Shown here: positions 51,449 to 59,480 of the stretch, piece after piece
Numbering within the stretch: the stretch's first letter is position 1
Layout: each line of letters starts with the position of its first letter
Source of the DNA: Streptomyces sp. PT12
GTDB lineage: Bacteria; Actinomycetota; Actinomycetes; Streptomycetales; Streptomycetaceae
Length of the DNA: 64,000 nucleotides
Direction: 5' to 3'
Assembly: GCF_003311645.1 (NCBI RefSeq)
Contig: NZ_QEST01000137.1
Coordinates: forward strand, 1-64,000
Program-made: the position numbers and the translations under genes
The notes under the pieces: model-generated
Told to the model about the DNA's origin: nothing
Databases searched by the model: none
The model's input: only the letters and a program-made list of their open reading frames with translations

Positions 51449-51921
51449 AACGCCTCCTCTTTGACGTGTCCATTCCCAACACGCGCCAGCATGCCAGGTG
51501 CGTGCCCCTCGGCCGAGGGGCACGCACGGATTCACGTCACCGGAGTCGTCGCGGAGTCGAAAGGCCGCGCGGGGTCCCGGCGCCCGGCAGCGCCGTCATG
51601 TCCCACACGGTGAACGACGTGCCGCCGATGGCCGGTTGGCTGCGGCTCCGCGACGCCGGGAAGCGGCGGGGGCCCGGGGCGGGTCCGGGCGGTGCTGGGC
51701 GGTGCTGGGCGGTGCGCGGGGTGGCGGGTGACGGCCGCGCGGCCGAGCGACGTCGCCGACAGCGAACCTCAGGTGCCCCGGACGCCGACACCGCAGCGGG
51801 TACGGGGCCCACAAGAGGTGGAGTTCCTCACTCGATCGCTTCGAAGATGTCGCTGTCGGTCTCGCGCTGCCATTTTCTTGGTATTTCTCGAAACATCCCG
51901 GACGAGTGGATGGCCAGGAAA
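51449..51921. other. 473-base gap with a perfect palindrome
   Basis: No recognisable gene. Holds the 30-base palindrome at 51498-51527 and a GGGCGGTGCT decamer repeated at about 51687-51716. A DUF397 gene would be expected here downstream of the Scr1 regulator but none is seen. Confidence 0.6.
51498..51527. terminator. Perfect 30-base palindrome, likely terminator or operator
   Basis: GTGCGTGCCCCTCGG followed immediately by its exact complement, with no loop bases. It sits 49 bases before the lipoprotein start and some 400 bases after the Scr1 regulator stop on the same strand; either termination or regulation is possible. Confidence 0.6.
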
Positions 51922-52839
51922 TCAGTCGCCATCTTCCGAAGGCTCCGGGGCAAGATCCTCAATGACCCGGTTGATGATCGCCCGCGCACTGCGGCCATAG
52001 CTGGCGACTCCGGCCAGGCTCTCGAAGATGCCGCCGTACAGCGCGATCTCCTGCGGCTGGGCAAGGTTCAGCTCGGCCGAGAAGGTCTCAACCATCACGC
52101 GGTCGTTGTCGAGCAGCCAGAAGCCGTGAGCAGGCGCAACCACATAGGCAGTCTCGAACCCGATGATGCCGAGCTTCACGTTCGGCAGGGCCGACAGCGA
52201 CACCAGGCGGTCGAGCTGACCCAGCATGATCTCTGGCGGGCACAGCCGGTACCGAAGGGTGGCCTCGGTCAGCACGAAGTGGAAGCGCTTGTCAGGCCGG
52301 TACAGGATGTCTTGGCGCTGCACACGCGCCGCAACTGCTTCGTCGATGTCGTTGCGCACCTTGAACACGGTGATGCTCTGCGCGAAGCGGTAACGGGCGT
52401 ACACGGCGGTCTGAAGCAGGCCGGGAATGAAGGTGGACTCGAACGCCCGGAACAGCCGCGTCTTGGCGTTGATGTCCGCGACCTCTTGTTGGTGCGGTTT
52501 CAAGCCGACGCGCAGCTGGCGTTGCCACTCGACGTGCTGCACCTCAAGCGCATGCAGAGAGGCGAGCAACCCTTCCGTCTCGCCCTCGCTGTTGGTCCCC
52601 CGGGTCCAGTCGCGTATGTCGTCGTCGGTCGGCGTCTGCTTGCCGTTCTCCAGCTTGCTGACCTTGGAGGGCGGCCACGACAACGACTCCGCGAGCGCCC
52701 GCCCGCTCAGTCCCGCGGCGGTGCGGAGCTCGCGGAGTCGCTTGCCGAGTGCGTCACGAGCTTCATGAACGCTGGTGATGCCGGTCGTCCGCTTCGGTGG
52801 CAAAGTCGTCCCGTCGTACGGCGCGGTGCCAGGCCGCAT
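51922..52839 (-). CDS. Scr1/WhiJ-type helix-turn-helix regulator (DUF5753)
   Basis: 305 residues. XRE helix-turn-helix (LGKRLRELRTAAGLSGRALA, WPPSKVSKLENGKQTPTDDD) and the DUF5753/Scr1 C-terminal domain (FESTFIPGLLQTAVYARYRF, ILYRPDKRFHFVLTEATLRY). The family, typified by WhiJ, normally pairs with a DUF397 protein; none is adjacent. The ATG at 52839 lies 77 bases inside the upstream gene; the only later candidate is a TTG at about 52806. Codon use is less GC-biased than the genome. Confidence 0.9.
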   Translation of the reverse strand: MRPGTAPYDGTTLPPKRTTGITSVHEARDALGKRLRELRTAAGLSGRALAESLSWPPSKVSKLENGKQTPTDDDIRDWTRGTNSEGETEGLLASLHALEVQHVEWQRQLRVGLKPHQQEVADINAKTRLFRAFESTFIPGLLQTAVYARYRFAQSITVFKVRNDIDEAVAARVQRQDILYRPDKRFHFVLTEATLRYRLCPPEIMLGQLDRLVSLSALPNVKLGIIGFETAYVVAPAHGFWLLDNDRVMVETFSAELNLAQPQEIALYGGIFESLAGVASYGRSARAIINRVIEDLAPEPSEDGD

Positions 52840-53299
52840 CTCGCCAATAATTGTGCTGCACGATCTGGGCCGGGTCCTCGATCAGTTCGCCGCCCAGGAA
52901 GTTCTCGTCGCTGTCGAAGTGCATCCGCACCAGCTTGCGCGAGTCGAACAGCCAGTAGTCGTAATCCGGTAGGCCGGAGGCGTCGTCGCGCCTCACATAC
53001 CTGATGTCCTCGCCAGCCTGGTTGGTGTGCTCTGAGCAGAAGATGCCGAAGCGGCTGTAGTCGGTGAGAGGCGTGCTCACGACTCGGACGCGTGAGAACC
53101 GCCGACCCGCCGCGGTCGCCTCCCGGATCATGCTCAGCCAGTTCTGGAACCAGCTCATGTCCACCGGCTCGCCTGCCGTGAACTGGTCCAGCGCGTTGGC
53201 CTCGTTCGCGGACTTGTAGAGGTCGCGCGTCTCCAGGCGGAACGCGGTGTGCTCAAAGCTGCGGAAAAGCTGGCCGAACTCGGGGCCGGTTTCGATCAT
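52763..53299 (-). CDS. DUF6879 family protein
   Basis: 178 residues, acidic, aromatic-rich: FGQLFRSFEHTAFRLETRDL, VSTPLTDYSRFGIFCSEHTN, DDASGLPDYDYWLFDSRKLV, RMHFDSDENFLGGELIEDPA. This family accompanies Scr1-type regulators throughout actinobacteria; its activity is unknown. Overlaps the regulator gene and starts five bases after the stop of the 93-residue gene before it, so the three form an operon. Confidence 0.88.
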   Translation of the reverse strand: MIETGPEFGQLFRSFEHTAFRLETRDLYKSANEANALDQFTAGEPVDMSWFQNWLSMIREATAAGRRFSRVRVVSTPLTDYSRFGIFCSEHTNQAGEDIRYVRRDDASGLPDYDYWLFDSRKLVRMHFDSDENFLGGELIEDPAQIVQHNYWRDAAWHRAVRRDDFATEADDRHHQRS

Positions 53300-53304
53300 G
53301 CGGC

Positions 53305-53586
53305 TCAGTGCTGACCCTCCCGCTCCAGGTAGCGGAGGGCGTACATCTTGAGCACGTCCTCCGGGATCTCGATCAGGGTCTCGTGGTCAGGCACGTCCCC
53401 GACGTCCGCAAGCACCTGAGGGTCGGTGACCTTCCAGCCCTGGGCGATGTACGTCGCCCGGTCAGTGCGGTCGGTGGCGAACAGGGTCGGGGACTGCCCC
53501 TCCTGGGACTCCGGGTCCTTGCCGAGGAACCTGGCGCGGATCGTTGGCCTCCGTTGCGAGAAACTCGGCGAACCGTTCTCAGCCAT
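53305..53586 (-). CDS. 93-residue protein of the Scr1/DUF6879 module
   Basis: MAENGSPSFSQRRPTIRARF starts it; LGKDPESQEGQSPTLFATDR and QGWKVTDPQVLADVGDVPDH follow, ending with a helix (EDVLKMYALRYLEREGQH). I have seen this protein only beside DUF6879 genes; function unknown. First gene of the three-gene module. Confidence 0.83.
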   Translation of the reverse strand: MAENGSPSFSQRRPTIRARFLGKDPESQEGQSPTLFATDRTDRATYIAQGWKVTDPQVLADVGDVPDHETLIEIPEDVLKMYALRYLEREGQH

Positions 53587-53843
53587 GGTGACGGGCAGAG
53601 GTAGGAACGTCAAGCGTGGCAAGTCACCGCCACCGAGCCAGGACAGCTCGTGCACGAGCACTGATCAGGCCGTCCGGCCGACACCGCGTCGGGGCCCGCA
53701 GTACGCCCATGTCGAGGAGCCGCGCGGCATGAAGCCAGCGGAGCACGCCTACTGGCTCAGGGTGCCCGATGACTCCGCCAGGGCCGTCTGCGGTGGCTGC
53801 GGGGCCACCCGTTGATCAGGCGCCTGGAAACCTGTGAAGGGCG

Positions 53844-54918
53844 TTGGGTCCACTGTGGGGGCCCGAGGAGAGGGCAGCGGTGGGGGCGGTGGGTTCGAGG
53901 GCGGGGCAGGCGCGGGTGGCCGCGGGGATGGGGATGCCGCTCGTGCTGGTCTCCGCCGCGCTGTTCGTCGTCGTGTCGGCGGAGTTGGCGGACAGGCGCG
54001 CGTCCGAGGGCGCGTCCGCCTGCCGGGGCGGCGTGGCATCGGACGCGTGCGCGACGACGGGTGCGGGGAGCGTTCGGGACATCGAGCACGACCCGCGCGG
54101 CAGGGACGTCCGCCACATAGTGCACCTCGCCGAACAGGGCGGCGTCCGCACGATCGGGGCCGGGCCTGTGCTGAACGCCGTGCGCACCGGTGACGGGGCG
54201 CGCTGACGCACTGGCGGGGTGAGATCCGCCGCGTGGGGTTCGGCGGCGACGAGCAGGAGACGTGGGCGTCGCCGGTGGACGACTGGCGGTGGCCGCTCGC
54301 GTTCGGTCTCATCCTGCTGCCCCTCGGGGCCCGTGTGCTGGGGCTCGGCCGGTGGCAGCGCCACCGCTGGCTCGTGATCGCGGGGGTGCCGACGGGCGCC
54401 CTCGTCGGCTGCGTCGGCTGCGTGGCGGGCATGGAGGCGAGCGATGTGCCCAACGCGCTGCTGGTCACGGCCGCGTCCGCGCCCCTCCCGCCGCGGCCCT
54501 GGGCGCCGCGTACGCGTGGTGGTGGGGGCGGCGCATGAAGGCCGCGGCGGAACGTCAGCGGGATCGTGGCGGTGCCGCCCGAGGGGAAGCGGTGCGTGCG
54601 CGCGACCGTGCGCGGGGACGTCCCCTACAGCGTGGACGGCTTCGACACGCTGGTGGTCGGCGACGGGCGCCCGGCGGCAACTCCCGATCCGGACGGGCGC
54701 GTTGCCCGCAGAGCGCTGCCGGGGACGCTGGCAGTGCCGCGCGTCAGGGCGTTCGAGCCCGACGATCCCGAGGGGGGATGTGCGCCTACCGCCACGACGG
54801 GGTGGTCATCGAGTGCCGCGACGGCGACCGGCCGGTCCTCGTCGCCACGCGGCGGCGCGACGCCCCGCTCGTCCTCGGGGCGCTTGAGGACGCGCCGATG
54901 TCCGCCGCCTCCCGGTAG
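53844..54918 (+). pseudogene. Membrane-protein gene broken by at least four frameshifts
   Basis: A single protein can be read only by switching frames near 54200, 54490, 54560 and 54775. Pieces in order: TTG start GPLWGPEERAAVGAVGSRAG with a membrane helix (MPLVLVSAALFVVVSAELAD); EQETWASPVDDWRWPLAFGL with a second helix; ALGAAYAWWWGRRMKAAAER; VPPEGKRCVRATVRGDVPYS; and CAYRHDGVVIECRDGDRPVL to the stop. The last switch is in a run of six Gs where seven would restore the frame. Either a real pseudogene or clustered sequencing errors; I favour decay because flanking genes are intact. Confidence 0.75.
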
Positions 54919-54927
54919 GTTGAACGA

Positions 54928-55287
54928 ATGCGCATCACCGTGGATCGGGACAGCGTTGCCATGGGGGACGACGCCCGTCCCCATGACGAGACGTTCGACG
55001 TGCCGCCCGAGACGCCGCTCGCCGAGGTGGTCGCGGGCCTGCGGGCGCGGCACTTCCTCGCGTCGATCGCGGGCGGGATGGCCACCTGGATCCTCGAGTC
55101 CGACCGCCCCTTGGGCGTCGTGGCGCAGCAGTGGGACGAGCCGCGCTTCCTCGTCGACGCGTCGCTGCCGATCGCGTCGTTCGCGGCGGAGGGCGGAGGC
55201 GTCTCGCTCCTGTTCCGGTACTGGAAGCAGCGCGATCCCGACCATGTCTACGAGGAGCTGGCCGCGGGCCGCCGCCCCGCCCGTTGA
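54928..55287 (+). CDS. Conserved hypothetical protein
   Basis: 119 residues: MRITVDRDSVAMGDDARPHD, TPLAEVVAGLRARHFLASIA, GMATWILESDRPLGVVAQQW, VSLLFRYWKQRDPDHVYEEL. Soluble; the motif W..LE...LGVVAQQW recurs in streptomycete hypotheticals I cannot assign. No clear SD. The ATG lies nine bases after the end of the broken gene. Confidence 0.72.
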   Translation: MRITVDRDSVAMGDDARPHDETFDVPPETPLAEVVAGLRARHFLASIAGGMATWILESDRPLGVVAQQWDEPRFLVDASLPIASFAAEGGGVSLLFRYWKQRDPDHVYEELAAGRRPAR

Positions 55288-55454
55288 ACGGGGAGCGGCC
55301 GATGAGGGAGAACGTGCAGCCCCTGGCCGCCCGGGAGTTGGCGTCGGGCAACCCGGGGGACACCTGGTTGAACAGAGCAGTGGTCAACCTCACCCCTGAC
55401 GGAGGGTGCCAGTAACCTCTCAGCGACGCGGGTCTACGGCATAAGGCGACGGGG

Positions 55455-57674
55455 GTGCCATCGGTGGAGGATCTTGAGGCCGGGGATCCGAGACGCGTGG
55501 GGCGGTACCGCATCGTCTCGCGCCTCGGGTCGGGCGGGATGGGCCGGGTGTATCTGGGGCGCTCCCCCAGCGGGCGCGGCGTCGCCGTGAAGGTGGTGCG
55601 GCCCGAGCTGGCGGACGACGCCGACTTCAGGCGGCGCTTCGCGCGCGAGGTCTCGGCGGCCCGGCGCGTGACCGGGTTCTTCACGGCGGCCGTGGTCGAC
55701 GCCGACCCCGACGGGTCGCCGCCCTGGCTGGCCACGGCGTTCGTGCCGGGACGCTCCCTGGAGGCGGCCATCCGCGCGGGCGGCCCCTGGGGTGAACGCC
55801 CCGTGCTGGCGCTGGCGGCCGGGCTGGCCGAGGCGTTGGAGGCGATCCATGGGGTGGGCGTCATCCACCGCGACCTCAAGCCGTCCAACGTGCTGCTCGC
55901 CGAGGACGGCCCGCGCGTCATCGACTTCGGGATCTCGGTCGCGGCCGAGGCGAGCGTGCTCACCAGGACGGGAATGATCGTGGGAACGCCGGGATTCATG
56001 TCGCCCGAGCAGCTCACGGGCAAGCCGGTGGGCCCGGCGAGCGACGTGTTCTCGCTGGGCGCGGTCCTCGGCTACACGGCCACCGGCGCCAACCCCTTCG
56101 GCACCGGCTCGGCCCATGCGCTCAACTTCCGTGCGGTGTACGAGGAGCCCGAGCTGGGTGACCTGCCGCCTGGGCTCGCGGTGATACGCCGCTGCCTGGC
56201 GAAGGATCCGGATCAACGGCCCGCCGTGGGCGAGCTGTTGGACCAGCTGGCGGCGGCCATCGCCGAGGGCGACGCGGACGGCGACGAACGCACCGCCGTG
56301 TTGCGGGCGGTGCGCGAGAGCACGTGGCCGCCCGCCGCCGCCCCCGGACCGGCCCACGGCACCGCGTCGGCGCGCGCCGAGCAGCAGCGCCTCCTGGCCA
56401 GCGCGTTGCGTGCCCTCCTGCGGCACCGGGCCGCCGTCCAGGAGCAACGCCGCGTCGCCGCCGCCGAGTTGCGGTCCCTGTCGGCGCGCAGGGCCGCCGC
56501 GGCGGAGGTAGCCGCCACCGCGGCGGAGGTGGCCGCTGCGGCACCGGCACCCGTGCCCGCCCCTCAGCCGCCGCCCCAACGGCCGCGGCCGCCGCGGCGA
56601 CAGCCGCCGACGCCGACCCAACGCCCCACCCGGCGCGGCGCGTTGCGCACCCTCCTCGGCGCGGCCTCCGTCGTCGCGATCGGCGGCGGAGGCGCCCTCG
56701 CGTGGCGGGCCTTCGCGCCCGAGGACAGCGGGGAGACGCGGGCGGCGCGGTGGGATATCGCGCCCGGTGGGGCGCTCTCCCCGCCCGCCGTCGCGGGCGA
56801 GACGGTGTACTTCGGCGACGAGGGCGGGTTCCTGCACGCCGTCAACGCGGCCAGCGGGGAGGAGCGTTGGACGTTCCCCACCGGGGGTGGCGTCGCGGAG
56901 CCCGTCGTCGCGGGCGGGGTCGTGCTGGTGGCCGGAGGGAACGGGATCCTGTATGCCGTCGACGCGGCGTCCGGCGTTGAACGGTGGTCGTTCCCCCTCA
57001 ATGGCGAGGCGGCGCCCGCGCTGGTGGCCGGGGGCGACGCCTATGTGAGCGTCCGCGACGTCGGCGTTCTCGCCCTCGGCACGGAGTCGGCCAGGGAGCG
57101 CTGGACGGTGCCCGCGGGCGGGGCCATGACCCCGGTCGCGGCCGTTGGGCTGATCCATGTGCCCACGTCCGATGGGCTTGTGGCGCTCCACCCGGCCACC
57201 GGCGAGCGGCGCTGGACCTTCGCATCGACGGCCGCGGCCACGCCAGCGGCGGCCACCGGGGGCGTGGTGTGCTACGCGACGGCCGGGCCCGACGCGCTCC
57301 TGTACGCCGTCGACGCCTCCACGGGCGAGGAGCGCTGGTCGTTTCGCCTCGATGGGGACACGGCGGTCTCCGCGCCCGTCGCGGTGGACGGCGCGGTCTA
57401 TGTGGGCGGCGCGGCGCTGTGCGCGCTCGACGCCGCGACGGGCGACGTGCGCTGGGAGCGCTCCCCCGGCGCCGCGGCGTCGCCCGCCGCCGTGGACGGC
57501 GCCGTCCTGGTGCCCGACGCCGAGGGCCGACTGCGGGCCCTCGACGCCGAGGACGGCGGGCCGCTGTGGTCGTTCACGGGCGGGGACGCGCCCCTGAGGC
57601 GCCCGGCGACCGACGGCGGCACGGCCTATGCGACCAGCGAGGACGGGCGCGTGTACGGCGTTCCCCTGGCCTGA
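55455..57674 (+). CDS. Membrane Ser/Thr protein kinase with PQQ-like beta-propeller sensor
   Basis: 739 residues from GTG. Kinase domain 1-270: SRLGSGGMGRVYLG, VAVKVV (ATP lysine), catalytic HRDLKPSNVLL, VIDFGIS, SPEQLTGK; all essential residues are present. Then an Ala/Pro-rich juxtamembrane stretch, one helix (TLLGAASVVAIGGGGALAWR, about 397-416) and an extracellular seven- or eight-bladed propeller with PQQ-type repeats (VYFGDEGGFLHAVNAASGEE, LYAVDAASGVERW). Likely senses a cell-wall or small-molecule ligand. FHA-containing proteins, such as the FHA-ABC transporter encoded at 8.8-11.4 kb, are the sort of target such kinases have. Confidence 0.93.
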   Translation: MPSVEDLEAGDPRRVGRYRIVSRLGSGGMGRVYLGRSPSGRGVAVKVVRPELADDADFRRRFAREVSAARRVTGFFTAAVVDADPDGSPPWLATAFVPGRSLEAAIRAGGPWGERPVLALAAGLAEALEAIHGVGVIHRDLKPSNVLLAEDGPRVIDFGISVAAEASVLTRTGMIVGTPGFMSPEQLTGKPVGPASDVFSLGAVLGYTATGANPFGTGSAHALNFRAVYEEPELGDLPPGLAVIRRCLAKDPDQRPAVGELLDQLAAAIAEGDADGDERTAVLRAVRESTWPPAAAPGPAHGTASARAEQQRLLASALRALLRHRAAVQEQRRVAAAELRSLSARRAAAAEVAATAAEVAAAAPAPVPAPQPPPQRPRPPRRQPPTPTQRPTRRGALRTLLGAASVVAIGGGGALAWRAFAPEDSGETRAARWDIAPGGALSPPAVAGETVYFGDEGGFLHAVNAASGEERWTFPTGGGVAEPVVAGGVVLVAGGNGILYAVDAASGVERWSFPLNGEAAPALVAGGDAYVSVRDVGVLALGTESARERWTVPAGGAMTPVAAVGLIHVPTSDGLVALHPATGERRWTFASTAAATPAAATGGVVCYATAGPDALLYAVDASTGEERWSFRLDGDTAVSAPVAVDGAVYVGGAALCALDAATGDVRWERSPGAAASPAAVDGAVLVPDAEGRLRALDAEDGGPLWSFTGGDAPLRRPATDGGTAYATSEDGRVYGVPLA

Positions 57675-57771
57675 GGCCCTGTGGCTGCCGCGGCGCACCC
57701 GGGCTGAGGAAGGGCGGGGAGCACGGCGCGGGGCGGCCGTCCCGCACCGCGCTCCTGGACGGCTCGTCGGC

Positions 57772-58140
57772 TCACCTCGGCGCCCGCTCGTCCCGGGTCG
57801 CCGCGTGGGACGGCTGTCGGCCGAAGTCGTCGGGAACGATGCGGAGTTTCTGTGCGACGCGGACGAGGGCCTTCTGGTCGGTGGTGGTGAGCGCGCCGAG
57901 GACGATGCGGCGTACGGCGCGCAGGTGTGTGGGCGCCGCCTCGCGTACGACGCCGAAGCCCGCGTCGGTGAGTTCGGCGAGGGTGCAACGGCCGTCGGCA
58001 GGGTCGGGCGTCCGTACGGCCCTGCCGCGCTGTTCACAGCGTTTGACGCCGTTGGACAGGCGGGAGAGCGACCCGCTGGCGAGGAAGGCGAGCTCACCCA
58101 TCCGCAGCCTGCGCCCCGGGGCCTTCGACAACGCGGAGCG
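57772..58140 (-). pseudogene. MarR-family regulator lacking its N-terminal helices
   Basis: The winged helix and C-terminal dimer helices remain: APGRRLRMGELAFLASGSLS, RLSNGVKRCEQRGRAVRTPD, PADGRCTLAELTDAGFGVVR, HLRAVRRIVLGALTTTDQKA. The first 35-40 residues that should precede them are missing; upstream codons encode unrelated sequence that is the complement of a RidA fragment. An intact reading frame of about 109 codons could start at ATG 58101, so a short protein may still be made. Confidence 0.7.
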
Positions 58141-58282
58141 CAGGCTGCGGATGGCCGAGCAGTTCCGCCGTCGCCTCGGCGGCCGCGCGCCGATCTGGAC
58201 CGAGACCGGCGTCACGGTCCTCGGCCTCGCCGGGATGCGGGTGGAGATCCGCGGCACCGCCATCGTCGGCTCCGGGAGCTGA
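58121..58282 (+). pseudogene. RidA-family gene remnant
   Basis: The plus-strand frame ends with AEQFRRRLGGRAPIWTETGV and TVLGLAGMRVEIRGTAIVG, the C-terminal third of a RidA-type imine deaminase with its RAP..T and GM.VEI.GTA pattern. A short piece FDNAERRLR that could derive from its middle precedes it, but the rest is absent. It overlaps the MarR remnant on the other strand, consistent with a deletion that fused two genes tail to head. Confidence 0.6.
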
Positions 58283-58344
58283 ACCATCACATCAAGCGGC
58301 CGAGCGCGGACCGCCGAGTGCGACGCGCTGGTCAGGGCCGCTGG

Positions 58345-59457
58345 CTACCGCCAGGTGGCCGCCGGGAGGGCGCGGCCCTGGAAGTCGAAGAACGCCTGGT
58401 TCTCCCACGCGTTGCCCGACGCGGGGTCGTAGGGGTCCCAGCCGTTGCCCGGGGTGGCGATCCAGGCGGGCTCCCAGTAGTAGAGGCCGCGGCCCCGCCC
58501 TTCGGGCACCTCGGACAGCACCTGGGAGACGGCGCGCACCCAGTCGGCCTGGCCCTCCAAGCTGGCGCCGAAATCGGGCACCAGCTGCGAGGGATCGGCG
58601 ATGATGTTGGGGTGCCCGTCGGAGTCGGCGAGGACGAACGGGTAGGCCGTCTCGGCGACCACGATGTCCCGCTCGTAACGGGCCGCGCAGTCGATGGCGT
58701 TGATCCGCAGATCGTCCAGCGTGCCGTGCCAGTACCCGTAGAAGGACAGGGCGATCACGTCGAACGGGACGCCCCGTTGGACCGCGTTGTCGAACCACCA
58801 GACCGTGGCGGGGTTGTCGCCGCCCTCGGCGAGGTGGAGGGCGACCTCGATGCCGGGGGTGGCGTCGGTGGCGGCGCGGGAGCCCGCGGTCAGCAGCCTT
58901 GCCAGGGCGTCGAAGTCGGCGGTCGAGCCGTCGGGCCAGAGCAGGCCGCCGTTGATCTCGTTGCCGATCTGGGCCATGGCCGCGGGGGTGCCCTGGCGGG
59001 CCAGGCCGCTCAGGATCTCGTGGGTGTGGTCGTAGACGGCCTGTTCGAGGTCGGCGAAGGACAGGCCGGTCCAGGCGGCGGGCTTGTTCTGCTGGCCCGG
59101 GTCGGCCCAGCTGTCGGAGTAGTGGAAGTCGATCAGCAGCCGCATGCCGTGGGCGTGGGCGCGCTGGCCCATGGCGAGGATCTGGGGCAGCCCGTGGTAG
59201 CCGTCGGGCGAGCTCACCCAGACCTTCAGGCGCACATGGTTGGCGCCGCCCGCGGCGAGGATCGCCACGGGGTCGCCTGGCGTGCCGTCGGCGTGGCGGA
59301 AGACGGCGCCCAGGTCCTCGGCCTTGGGGACCGAGGAGAGGTCGACGCCCTGGACGGGCAGGGGCACGGCCTGGGCGGTGCCGCGGGCCAGCGCGGTGAA
59401 CGCGGCGGGCGCGGCCAGCGCGGCGGTTCCCGCGCGCAGGAGCGTTCGTCTGTGCAT
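58345..59457 (-). CDS. GH53 arabinogalactan endo-beta-1,4-galactanase, secreted
   Basis: 370 residues. Tat-like signal peptide (MHRRTLLRAGTAALAAPAAF). GH53 barrel: VQGVDLSSVPKAEDLGAVFR, NHVRLKVWVSSPDGYHG, LLIDFHYSDSWADPGQQNKP, acid/base Glu in AQIGNEINGGLLWPDGS, nucleophile Glu in IVVAETAYPF, and YYWEPAWIATPGNGWDPYDP. Cuts the beta-1,4-galactan of pectin side chains outside the cell. Downstream of the GH42 gene by 23 bases, same operon. Confidence 0.95.
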   Translation of the reverse strand: MHRRTLLRAGTAALAAPAAFTALARGTAQAVPLPVQGVDLSSVPKAEDLGAVFRHADGTPGDPVAILAAGGANHVRLKVWVSSPDGYHGLPQILAMGQRAHAHGMRLLIDFHYSDSWADPGQQNKPAAWTGLSFADLEQAVYDHTHEILSGLARQGTPAAMAQIGNEINGGLLWPDGSTADFDALARLLTAGSRAATDATPGIEVALHLAEGGDNPATVWWFDNAVQRGVPFDVIALSFYGYWHGTLDDLRINAIDCAARYERDIVVAETAYPFVLADSDGHPNIIADPSQLVPDFGASLEGQADWVRAVSQVLSEVPEGRGRGLYYWEPAWIATPGNGWDPYDPASGNAWENQAFFDFQGRALPAATWR

Positions 59458-59480
59458 CGTGGCGGTCCCTTCGTGGAGGG

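Noticed and set aside
53729-53815. 28-codon frame (MKPAEHAYWLRVPDDSARAV...) before the broken membrane-protein gene
   Set aside because: Looks mildly protein-like, but is very short, has no SD and no recognised family.
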